Assembly (NCBI RefSeq): GCF_900110145.1
Contig: NZ_FOCP01000007.1
Coordinates: forward strand, 62,001-126,000
Reading direction: 5' to 3'
DNA length: 64,000 nt
Origin: Nitrosomonas marina
GTDB lineage: Bacteria; Pseudomonadota; Gammaproteobacteria; Burkholderiales; Nitrosomonadaceae
In this document: positions 1 through 7,818 of the stretch, in pieces
How the letters are laid out: each line of letters begins with the position of its first letter
How positions within the stretch are numbered: position 1 is the first letter of the stretch
Translations under genes and position numbers: made by a program
The notes under the pieces: model-generated
Told to the model about the DNA's origin: nothing
The model's input: the letters and a program-made list of their open reading frames with translations, nothing else
Databases searched by the model: none

Positions 1-462
1 CATACCGAAAGCGATAGCAACATTTTCGTCATGTTTGAACATCGCCGGATTCATCGACACTTTGTTTCCCATCATCGGTACCATGCTCATACTTTCCGTC
101 CCGCCTGCAATGATAATATCAGCTTCACCCAGGCGGATACGATCGGCCGCAATTGCAACCGACTGCAAGCCTGACGCGCAGAACCGGTTTACGGTCATAC
201 CCGGTACGCTATTGGGCAAACCCGCCAGCAGCAAAGCCACACGCGCCACATTAATTCCCTGCTCTGCTTCGGGCATGGCGCAGCCGGCAATCACATCGTC
301 AACTGCAGCCGGATCAACCCCTTCGCACAACTCCATCACGGATTTCAACACATGAACCAGCATGTCGTCAGGGCGTACATGCTTAAACATGCCGCGCGGT
401 GCTTTACCGACTGGCGTGCGTACAGCAGCCACGATATAAGCATCTTGTATTTGCTTGACCAT
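1..462 (-). CDS. fadA: Acetyl-CoA C-acyltransferase (thiolase), C-terminus beyond window
   Basis: Last step of fatty-acid beta-oxidation: CoA-dependent cleavage of 3-ketoacyl-CoA to acetyl-CoA. The first 154 codons are present. The N-terminus reads QDAYIVAAVRTPVGKAPRG, a thiolase opening, and NRFCASGLQS holds the nucleophilic Cys at about residue 95. The GGTES region follows. The ATG at 462 has an AAGGAGA ribosome site 6-7 bases upstream. It lies 66 bp downstream of the FadN-type gene on the same strand, so the two form a beta-oxidation operon like fadN-fadA of Bacillus. The gene runs off the left edge, so the C-terminal catalytic residues cannot be checked. Family assignment is firm; whether it favours degradation or biosynthesis is inferred from the neighbour. 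Confidence 0.93.
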   Translation of the reverse strand, partial: MVKQIQDAYIVAAVRTPVGKAPRGMFKHVRPDDMLVHVLKSVMELCEGVDPAAVDDVIAGCAMPEAEQGINVARVALLLAGLPNSVPGMTVNRFCASGLQSVAIAADRIRLGEADIIIAGGTESMSMVPMMGNKVSMNPAMFKHDENVAIAFGM

Positions 463-528
463 CAGATTCTCCTTGGATTGCAGACGCCACTCGTCCTGTT
501 ACAAATTTTACCAGGTGTGGATTACCGT

Positions 529-3045
529 TTAGTTTCTAAGTGGTTTGCCTGTTTTTAATGTATGTTCAATGCGAGCCTGTGTTTTCTCCGTCGCGAGTAG
601 TTCCATGAACGCAGCGCGTTCAAGCTCGAGAAACCATTCTTCATCGACCAGACTTCCCGGTGTCAGATCACCCCCACACATGACAAATGCTATTTTTTTT
701 CCGATCAGGAAATCATGATCGGAAATGAAACCGCCTTCATGCATATTGACAAGCATGCTCTCAATCGTTGCAGCACCGGTATTTCCGGCCACAGGTATTG
801 CCCGTTGTCTTAGCGGTGGACGATAGCCCGACTCAGCCAGGGCCAATGCCTGTAATTTAGCAGCGTGCAGCAATTCAAAACGATTCATAATAATAGTATC
901 GGCTGGACGTAAAAAACCGAATTCCTTAGCCTGTTCCGCGCTTTTTGCCAACTCTGCCAATGCTACTGTTTGATAATATTTTTTTAATTGTGGAAACGGA
1001 TCATTTTCCACCGCGGTTTGTGCGGCTCTGAACGCCAGTTCCTTACAACCACCGCCAGCGGGCAGCAAGCCGACCCCCGCCTCTACCAGACCGATATAGG
1101 TCTCCATAGTAGCGACAGTATGGTCACAATGCATGATAAATTCACACCCGCCCCCAAGTGCCATACCGTCCACAGCTGCAACCGTTGGAATCATAGAATA
1201 TCGGAGTGCCTGCGATATCTGCTGAAACTGGGCAATCATGGCCTCCACTTCAGCCAGCTTCCTTGCCATCAGCGCATCCGCCATATCCAGCTCTCGGGCA
1301 GCCTTCAGGACAGTCGCCTGTGCTGATTTTTTAAACTGTTTGAAAAACCTTTCAAATACGGATGGCGGCGCCGGCTCACGTTTTTCAACTTGAGGCGGTT
1401 TCGGACGTTCAGTTGCCTGTTTTAAATTAGCACCCACAGAAAAAGGTGGCTCCGTCTGCCAGATCACCAGGGCCTGCCAGTTTTTCTCGGCTTCCTCGAG
1501 TCCATCCTGAATTCCATTGAGCACATCCTTGCCTATAGTATGCATTTTGCTCTTGAAGCTCAGTATGGCTGTCTTATCACCTGTATGCCACATCCTGACC
1601 GCATCGGTTTCGAAAATGGTCTCACCGTAGGTCTTATCTTCGCCGATCAGCAGATCGGGATACAATTGCCGTCGATAAACGGGCAGTGCCGAACGCTTAT
1701 GCATCGAACCCGATGCCGGAGCGAAGGAGCCACGGGGTGTATGTACAGCTGCTACCTCTTGATCGCTGATTTTCGTAACCCAGGAAGGTAACGGTGTATC
1801 ACGCATACATTTACCTGCTGCGATATCTTCATTGATCCAACCGGCCACCCGTTTCCAACCGGCTCTTTGCCAGATTTCAAATGGGCCGTGTTCCCAGCCA
1901 AAACCCCATCGTAAAGCCAGATCCAGATCACGTGCATTATCGGCGATATGCGCCAGTTGAACGGCACAGTAATGAAATAAATCACGGTGAATAGCCCACA
2001 GGAATTGACCGTGCATATGTTGACTGTTACGCATCACAGCGATTTTATCCGCTGACTTGCTGTATTTAAGCTGCTGTTTTAGCTCATCATTAGCTTCGCC
2101 GCGGGAAACCCGATATGAATTATCGGCCAGATTTAACACCTGAATTTCTTTGCCGACTTTCTGATACACTCCCCGTTTGGTTTTTTGCCCGAACGCGCCC
2201 TCGTCAATCAGTCCGCGTAACCAGTCAGGTGTTTCGAAATATGCATGCCAGTCATCGTCTTTCAACGTGTCGCGCATGGTATGAATGACATGCGCCAGTA
2301 TGTCCAACCCAACGACATCTGCAGTTCTGAAAGTGGCGCTCTTTGGCCGACCAATCAGCGTACCTGTCAGAGCATCTACTTCGTCAAATCCCAGTCCGAA
2401 TGACCGTCCATGGTGCATGGTTGCCAGCAATGAAAACACGCCAATACGGTTGGCAATAAAATTTGGAGTATCTTTTGCACGGATAACACCCTTGCCCAGG
2501 TAAGTAACCAGAAACGACTCCAGGTTATCGAGCATCAGCGCATCGCTGTTCGCACAAGGTATCAATTCAACCAGATGCATATACCGTGGTGGATTGAAAA
2601 AATGAACCCCACAAAAACGATGTCGCAATGTTTCCGGAAATGCCTGCGCCAGCTGATTTATGGAAAGACCGGATGTGTTGCTTGCGAAAATTGTCTGTTC
2701 ACCCAGAAACGGAGCAACTTTTTCGTAAAGTGCCTGTTTCCAGTCCATACGCTCTGCAATCGCTTCGATTACGACATCACACGTTTTAAGCTGTTCAAGA
2801 TGCTGATCATAATTGGCTGCCTGAATAAATCCGGCTTTGGCTTTCACCGCCAACGGCGCCGGTTCATGTTTTTTCAATTTTTCAACCGCCTTAACAGCAT
2901 TGGCGTTAGGATCATCTGCTTCAGCCGGTAATTCAAACAATATGGTTTCAATATTGGCGTTAACCATATGGGCTGCAATTTGTGCACCCATGACGCCCGC
3001 ACCCAGCACCGCTACCTTGCGCACAATAAATTGAGCGTTATTCAA
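529..3045 (-). CDS. fadN: 3-hydroxyacyl-CoA dehydrogenase / enoyl-CoA hydratase, FadN type
   Basis: Bifunctional beta-oxidation enzyme: hydration of enoyl-CoA and NAD-dependent oxidation of 3-hydroxyacyl-CoA. The domain order is dehydrogenase first, hydratase last, the reverse of E. coli FadB. The NAD-binding motif VAVLGAGVMGAQIAAHM is at the N-terminus. The dehydrogenase helical domain follows (FCGVHFFNPPRYMHLVEL). An enoyl-CoA hydratase domain lies near residues 490-720, with VDGMALGGGCEF and GVGLLPAGGG around 630-660. Length is about 838 residues, near the usual 790-840. An ATG at 3060 has no ribosome site. The TTG at 3045 has a perfect GGAGG five bases upstream and gives an N-terminus of family-typical length, so I prefer it. 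Upstream partner of the thiolase gene. Confidence 0.9.
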   Translation of the reverse strand: MNNAQFIVRKVAVLGAGVMGAQIAAHMVNANIETILFELPAEADDPNANAVKAVEKLKKHEPAPLAVKAKAGFIQAANYDQHLEQLKTCDVVIEAIAERMDWKQALYEKVAPFLGEQTIFASNTSGLSINQLAQAFPETLRHRFCGVHFFNPPRYMHLVELIPCANSDALMLDNLESFLVTYLGKGVIRAKDTPNFIANRIGVFSLLATMHHGRSFGLGFDEVDALTGTLIGRPKSATFRTADVVGLDILAHVIHTMRDTLKDDDWHAYFETPDWLRGLIDEGAFGQKTKRGVYQKVGKEIQVLNLADNSYRVSRGEANDELKQQLKYSKSADKIAVMRNSQHMHGQFLWAIHRDLFHYCAVQLAHIADNARDLDLALRWGFGWEHGPFEIWQRAGWKRVAGWINEDIAAGKCMRDTPLPSWVTKISDQEVAAVHTPRGSFAPASGSMHKRSALPVYRRQLYPDLLIGEDKTYGETIFETDAVRMWHTGDKTAILSFKSKMHTIGKDVLNGIQDGLEEAEKNWQALVIWQTEPPFSVGANLKQATERPKPPQVEKREPAPPSVFERFFKQFKKSAQATVLKAARELDMADALMARKLAEVEAMIAQFQQISQALRYSMIPTVAAVDGMALGGGCEFIMHCDHTVATMETYIGLVEAGVGLLPAGGGCKELAFRAAQTAVENDPFPQLKKYYQTVALAELAKSAEQAKEFGFLRPADTIIMNRFELLHAAKLQALALAESGYRPPLRQRAIPVAGNTGAATIESMLVNMHEGGFISDHDFLIGKKIAFVMCGGDLTPGSLVDEEWFLELERAAFMELLATEKTQARIEHTLKTGKPLRN

Positions 3046-3262
3046 TTCTGCCTCCTGCATGATTCGGTTTTCAAATAGTTTGTCCGCTCTTTCGCTTTAT
3101 CCAGCATAGCAGTTCAATATCCACCTTCTACCATAGGCGCCGGTAGAAAATTGTATATCTTACCCCCACTGATACTTTTTCTGCCACCAATATTCAGCAA
3201 GGAATACTCCGTAAAGTTGTCTTTTTCGAAATCAGTCAGCGTATCAATTAATGCCAGTCAGA

Positions 3263-4081
3263 CTAATACAAAGCAACTGTAGTATTGTTTTCCAGGCTGC
3301 CACTGGGTTGTTCAGCACGTTGTGTTTTTCCAAACAGTCTGCGCACAGCGAACCGGGGACGCCGCTGCCAGTTTGATAAAGATCCATCCTTTACCTGTCC
3401 GTCCAGATCAGAAACCTGGCGTGTCTGATCAAGCAAAAACTGTCCGGAATCTGCACAACTACAAAACAGTTGCCGATAAAATGTTCGACGCTTCCATATA
3501 GAAACGTGAATACCATCAATACTCATCCATTCTGGCTTTGGCTCGTACAATACCAGCTGATGCTGCTCAGCCAATGTATGCAAACCCTGATACACTGTGG
3601 ACGCTCGCTCAATTATCTGGTCACGGGAGAGTCTGCATGTTGGAAACAAAATATTTCGCAATAACATGAACCGGCGTTCAGACATCGCCCTGACAGAGGC
3701 CATCGGCAAATTCGTCATAACAATACGCGCACCACTTTGATGCAACTGATGAATACACCAAGATACCCAGGACAGAATCCGGTCTGGCGAATAACCGTAC
3801 AGAATATCGTTTCCAACATCCGTCAAAAAGGCATACACAGGCATCGGCCTTGCTGAATCCAACTGTCGCCATAAACCACACTGAACAATCCCCGGTAATT
3901 CACGCACCAAGACCAGACTATTTTGTCCGTATGAGCGCCCATGTCCCGCTGCAACCAGCACCTCACTTGGTGACCCGCAATGCTGTTGCATCAATTGGAT
4001 AATCATACGAAGCGAAAAAATCAGATTGCTTGCACCGAGTAAAACAATTCGATTTGCGGGTGTTTGCAACCGACTATGCAT
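3263..4081 (-). CDS. SGNH/GDSL-like hydrolase, substrate unknown
   Basis: Probable esterase or lipase-like hydrolase. I recognise the fold, not a named enzyme. The pattern of SGNH blocks is visible: LLGASNL near residue 14-20 (candidate nucleophile Ser18), a glycine block GHGRSYG, VGND near residue 90 (block III Asn), and DGIHVS near 190 (catalytic Asp and His). No convincing signal peptide is seen, so it is likely cytoplasmic or membrane-associated. Its ATG lies inside the last codons of the upstream CDP-alcohol phosphatidyltransferase gene (8-bp overlap), which argues for translational coupling and a shared lipid-related role. The last 60 or so residues (RQVSDLDGQVKDGS onwards) look low-complexity. 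Substrate is unknown. Confidence 0.6.
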   Translation of the reverse strand: MHSRLQTPANRIVLLGASNLIFSLRMIIQLMQQHCGSPSEVLVAAGHGRSYGQNSLVLVRELPGIVQCGLWRQLDSARPMPVYAFLTDVGNDILYGYSPDRILSWVSWCIHQLHQSGARIVMTNLPMASVRAMSERRFMLLRNILFPTCRLSRDQIIERASTVYQGLHTLAEQHQLVLYEPKPEWMSIDGIHVSIWKRRTFYRQLFCSCADSGQFLLDQTRQVSDLDGQVKDGSLSNWQRRPRFAVRRLFGKTQRAEQPSGSLENNTTVALY

Positions 4082-4646
4082 TCCTCATACCACGATAAAA
4101 ATCATTTTTGACAAACAACTGAACATAATCCAGTGCCGAGACGACACTCATGACAATTGTCAAAATCAGCAGCCATTGTGGAATCATATGCAGGCCGACA
4201 AAGCTTAAAAAAACCAGAAATTGAAATACAGTCGCGATTTTACCGGGAACTCTGGGAATCACATTAAAAAAAGCCCGCCAGTTTTTTTCCCATGCGATAA
4301 ACGTTGCACCACAAAATACAGCAATATCACGCGCACCAAATAATAAAAACTGCCACCAGGTCATGTTGGTTTCCAGAAACATGATTACAGCAACTGATAG
4401 AACAAAGCATTTATCGGCTATCGGATCCAGCAACGCACCGAGAGGTGTTTGCAGATTAAACCAGCGGCTCAAGGCACCGTCGAAATATTCAGTTGCCAGC
4501 GCCAAAGCAACGATAGCCAAGCGGTATTGTTCTGGCGCAAACGGAAAAACAAAGGCCAGCGCCAGACGTAACAAGGACAATGTATTTGGCAGATGTTTCA
4601 GCATTTTAGTTAATTTTTTCCAGATTGAACTACTCGAACCCTTCAT
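4074..4646 (-). CDS. CDP-alcohol phosphatidyltransferase family membrane protein
   Basis: Integral membrane enzyme of the family that transfers a phosphatidyl group from CDP-diacylglycerol to an alcohol. The signature is present as YFDGALSRWFNLQTPLGA followed by LLDPIADK: D-G-x2-S-R-x8-G-x3-D-x3-D, with Ser where most members have Ala. Several hydrophobic helices follow (FVLSVAVIMFLE, LLILTIVMSVVSALDYV). About 190 residues, the usual size for PgsA-like proteins. The open frame extends to a GTG at 4673 but neither start has a ribosome site; I use the ATG at 4646. It is not the main phosphatidylserine synthase, which is at 56.2 kb, and may be PgsA-like or of unknown alcohol specificity. It overlaps the SGNH hydrolase gene by 8 bp. 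Confidence 0.8.
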   Translation of the reverse strand: MKGSSSSIWKKLTKMLKHLPNTLSLLRLALAFVFPFAPEQYRLAIVALALATEYFDGALSRWFNLQTPLGALLDPIADKCFVLSVAVIMFLETNMTWWQFLLFGARDIAVFCGATFIAWEKNWRAFFNVIPRVPGKIATVFQFLVFLSFVGLHMIPQWLLILTIVMSVVSALDYVQLFVKNDFYRGMRNA

Positions 4647-4947
4647 AGTGTAATTGCGTTCTAAATTACACACGCCTTACAACAGACAATTGTAGAGATG
4701 CAGTACAGTGTGATTCTAGGCGTTATTTACCATTCGCAGCAGTAATAATATTATCAGAGGGGCAACAGTTGCGTTGAAAAATTACCGCATTATCGGCATG
4801 TTCGTCATTAAGCGTTTTCGCGCCATTACTGTATTTGGAATCAACAGGGTATTGGCTATATCAACTGAAGCTGATACGCTTTCAACTTTAAAAACATTAA
4901 GCCTGTTTTTGCATTTTCAACTGATTACTCAATAAAGGACAAGTCAT

Positions 4948-5601
4948 ATGAATCAGGAAACACCTCCGTTAGATCCGCATCCTCTCAGTGAATATGTTGC
5001 CTGGGCGGGCGGACGTAACCGCGAACCGATATTAGGGGTACTAAAGGAAAAATTACCCAAAGACCCGGAACGGGTGCTGGAAATGGCCAGCGGCAGTGGC
5101 ATGCATATCAATTATTTCGCACCACATTTCGAACATTTACATTTTCACCCGTCCGACATGGATACCGAAGTGTTTGACAATATCAGGAACCTGGCCACTC
5201 AGCAAGGTAATAACAATATCGCCGACCCTGTGCATCTGGATTTGACCAGCCCCGACACCTGGTTCAATCCCGGCCCGGAAAAATCATTTGCTGTGATTTT
5301 CTGTATCAATATTTTCCAGGTTGCACCCATTTCAATTGCAGACAGTATGATGAAATGCGCATCACATCTGCTGAAGGACGATGGTTTTCTGCTGATATAC
5401 GGTCCCTTCCAGATAGAAGGCAAATTCACAACGGACTCCAACAAGGAATTCCACGATACGTTGAGTTCCGCCGGTGTAGCTGAATGGGGACTCAAGGATA
5501 TCGCTGATTTAAAGAAAGCGGCCGCAGATCATGGTATGGAGCTTAAAGAAATCATTGACATGCCAAGCAACAACTTTTCATTAATCTTCGGAAAAAAATA
5601 A
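4948..5601 (+). CDS. DUF938 family SAM-dependent methyltransferase-like protein
   Basis: Predicted methyltransferase of unknown substrate. The N-terminus DPHPLSEYVAWAGGRNREPI and the SAM-binding loop VLEMASGSGMH (residues 43-53) are typical of the DUF938 family, as are HPSDMD (acidic residue after strand 2) and FCINIFQVAPI. The length of 217 residues is normal. A good AAAGGA ribosome site sits 8 bases before the ATG. It is first in a same-strand run: the SDR gene starts 3 bp after its stop. A 300-bp AT-rich spacer upstream, shared with the divergent phosphatidyltransferase gene, must hold the promoter, but I see no clear sigma-70 boxes. Family assignment is good; function is unknown. Confidence 0.8.
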   Translation: MNQETPPLDPHPLSEYVAWAGGRNREPILGVLKEKLPKDPERVLEMASGSGMHINYFAPHFEHLHFHPSDMDTEVFDNIRNLATQQGNNNIADPVHLDLTSPDTWFNPGPEKSFAVIFCINIFQVAPISIADSMMKCASHLLKDDGFLLIYGPFQIEGKFTTDSNKEFHDTLSSAGVAEWGLKDIADLKKAAADHGMELKEIIDMPSNNFSLIFGKK

Positions 5602-5604
5602 CTG

Positions 5605-6339
5605 ATGACGTCATCCGGTTCAGCCATCGTTGCAGGCGTCGGACCCGAACAAGGCCTGGGCGCTGCACTTGCACGCTGTTTCGCCAAAAACGGTTTGCAT
5701 GTCTTCATTTTCGGTCGCAGTGAAGATAGACTGCATCGTGTTGCATCAAATATTCAGCGATCAGGCGGCGCTGTAACCCCGATTACAGCCGATGTTACAA
5801 TTGAAAACAGCGTGCAATCGCTGTTTGACCAGATACGCGCACGTTGCGACAGGATCCATGTTGCAGCTTATAACGTCGACAGCAATATTCCCGCGCCTTT
5901 TCTTGAAACCAGCACTGAAACATTTACGCGTTTATGGCAACAAAACTGTCTGGGCGCTTTTTTATTCGCCAAACAATTGATGGCGATCATGCAGACCCAG
6001 AAACAGGGAACGGTATTTTTTACCGGTGCAACCGCATCGCTCAGAGCCAAGCCCCCTTTCACGGCGTTTGCATCTGCCAAAGCAGGATTACGGGCGTTGG
6101 CGCAGGGACTTGCACGGGAATTCTCACCACAAGGCATACATATCGTGCACACGATTATTGACGGCGTGATCGACGGTGATCGGGCGCGACAGCAATTTCC
6201 TGAATTTGTGCAGGCCAAAGGCATCGACGGTTTGCTTAAACTCGACGCAATCGCCCAAACTTACTGGGCGATACATCAACAACCACGCAGCGCATGGACA
6301 CACGAGCTTGATCTGAGACCGTACAAAGAAATTTTTTGA
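5605..6339 (+). CDS. Short-chain dehydrogenase/reductase lacking the catalytic tyrosine
   Basis: Rossmann-fold SDR protein of 244 residues. The nucleotide-binding glycine motif is the variant GVGPEQGLGAAL (residues 11-22). The second motif is AAYNVDS (residues 87-93) in place of NNAG. The Ser of the active site is present (TGATAS, Ser145), but YxxxK is FASAK: Phe155 replaces the catalytic Tyr, with Lys159 kept. A group of SDR proteins related to glucose dehydrogenase-like members is known to lack this Tyr, so this may not be decay. It is probably not a normal oxidoreductase. It starts 3 bp after the DUF938 gene and is likely co-transcribed with it. Confidence 0.78.
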   Translation: MTSSGSAIVAGVGPEQGLGAALARCFAKNGLHVFIFGRSEDRLHRVASNIQRSGGAVTPITADVTIENSVQSLFDQIRARCDRIHVAAYNVDSNIPAPFLETSTETFTRLWQQNCLGAFLFAKQLMAIMQTQKQGTVFFTGATASLRAKPPFTAFASAKAGLRALAQGLAREFSPQGIHIVHTIIDGVIDGDRARQQFPEFVQAKGIDGLLKLDAIAQTYWAIHQQPRSAWTHELDLRPYKEIF

Positions 6340-6378
6340 AACCGAGTGGATTGAAGAAACCATTACTGGACTTTAACA

Positions 6379-6987
6379 ATGAATACAATAACAGACTGGA
6401 AACTGCATGGCAGTTATTTTGAGGCATGTAACTGTGAAACCGCATGCCCGTGTATCTGGTTGCAACCGCCTTCGGAAGGTAATTGCAAACTACTGGTGGC
6501 CTGGCACATAGATAGCGGTTATTTAAATGGAGAGTCGCTGGACGACCTGAATGTAGCACTCGCCTGTTTCTCTCCCGGACACATGAAAGATGGCAACTGG
6601 CAAGCAGCGCTTTATGTAGACGAGCGCGCCAGTGACGGACAGTTTAATGCGGTTACTGAAATTTACAGCGGCAGGCATGGCGGCCATCCCGCCGTTCTTA
6701 TGAGCTTCGTCACCGAAATCTGGGGCATCCGAAAGGTAAAAATCGACTATTGTGCGCGTGGCAATCAGCGTGAGCTGTCAATACCCGGTATTGCGGAAAT
6801 GGCAGTCGAATCCATCCAGGGCATCCAGGACGGCGAAGCGACAATCGAAAATCCACCTTTATGTGTAGTTGCCAGTCATCCTGCAGTTGTCGCACGCTCA
6901 TCCAATTATGCGTATCATGATTTTAACAAATCCTGGAAATTCTCAAACCGTAACAGCTATTTTTCCCAGTTTACCTATCAACCCTGA
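6379..6987 (+). CDS. DUF1326 domain protein
   Basis: Protein of unknown function, 202 residues, no signal peptide or membrane helix. The N-terminus has the cysteine-rich signature FEACNCETACPCIW (Cys17, 19, 23, 25), characteristic of DUF1326. These four cysteines look fit for metal binding, but this is inference. The rest is beta-rich with no motif I recognise. The next gene is DUF2182; DUF1326 and DUF2182 genes are often neighbours, and DUF2182 proteins are annotated as predicted metal-binding membrane proteins, which supports a shared metal-handling or redox role. The spacing to the SDR gene upstream is 39 bp, consistent with one operon. Confidence 0.8.
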   Translation: MNTITDWKLHGSYFEACNCETACPCIWLQPPSEGNCKLLVAWHIDSGYLNGESLDDLNVALACFSPGHMKDGNWQAALYVDERASDGQFNAVTEIYSGRHGGHPAVLMSFVTEIWGIRKVKIDYCARGNQRELSIPGIAEMAVESIQGIQDGEATIENPPLCVVASHPAVVARSSNYAYHDFNKSWKFSNRNSYFSQFTYQP

Positions 6988-7059
6988 TTACTCGCACAAT
7001 ACTGCCGGTCCCATCATTGGCCGGCAGCAAATCCTTTGTGTGGTCGTTCAGCTCAAATC

Positions 7060-7809
7060 ATGTCCAGAAATCAAGCAACAATCCTCTTAACCCTGTTGAT
7101 TGCTATTATTGCCGCCTGGTTTTATTTATATTACCAGCATTGGTTGATGACATCGCTGCCGATGTCGGAAATGTGGATGCCTTCGGCTGACATTTACAAC
7201 TGGCAGTGGACGGACTTCTGGCTGGTTTACACAATGTGGGCCGTGATGATGATCGCGATGATGCTGCCAACCGCGATCCCAATGGTGGTTGTGTACACAA
7301 AAATTTGCGAACAACGCTACCAAACAGCCTATCCTAATACCTTATTGTTTGTTTTTGCTTATCTTGTCGTCTGGCTCGTATTCAGTATAGCCCTGTCAGT
7401 AATGCAATGGCAGATGCATGGTCTGAATTTCTTAACCCCCATGATGGACTTGCAACATGAGCAGCTGGCAGCGACCCTTTTTTTATTGGCAGGCTTTTAT
7501 CAATTCACGCCACAGAAAAACAAGTTTCTACAGTTATGCCGCACGCCGATGGGGTTTGTCTTGACCGAATGGCGTGAAGGTGGCATTGGCGCTTTCCAAA
7601 TGGGTATAAAGCACGGCAGCGCATGTCTTGGCTGCTGTTGGGCGCAAATGCTGATTATGTTTGCAATCGGTGTAATGAGCCTGCTGGGTATGGCGCTCAT
7701 CACACTGCTTGTTTTCGTTGAGAAAATCGCCCCGCCCCGGTACCGTTTTTTTTCCAAAGCAGTCGGTATTCTGTTTATAGTATGGGGTTTCTGTCTTTTT
7801 TTCTCATAA
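7060..7809 (+). CDS. DUF2182 predicted metal-binding integral membrane protein
   Basis: Polytopic inner-membrane protein of about 249 residues with roughly six hydrophobic segments (ILLTLLIAIIAAWFYLYY at the N-terminus; TMWAVMMIAMMLPTAIPMVV; LLFVFAYLVVWLVFSIAL; TLFLLAGFYQF; MLIMFAIGVMSLLGMALI; VGILFIVWGFCLFF). Two family hallmarks are present: the Met-rich MMIAMMLPTAIPM and GSACLGCCWAQM with three close Cys, both plausible soft-metal ligands. The frame is open to a TTG at 7036, but the ATG at 7060 gives a cleaner N-terminus. It follows the DUF1326 gene by 72 bp and precedes the DUF3422 gene by 9 bp. The transported or bound metal, if any, is unknown. Confidence 0.82.
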   Translation: MSRNQATILLTLLIAIIAAWFYLYYQHWLMTSLPMSEMWMPSADIYNWQWTDFWLVYTMWAVMMIAMMLPTAIPMVVVYTKICEQRYQTAYPNTLLFVFAYLVVWLVFSIALSVMQWQMHGLNFLTPMMDLQHEQLAATLFLLAGFYQFTPQKNKFLQLCRTPMGFVLTEWREGGIGAFQMGIKHGSACLGCCWAQMLIMFAIGVMSLLGMALITLLVFVEKIAPPRYRFFSKAVGILFIVWGFCLFFS

Positions 7810-7818
7810 CCTACGTCT

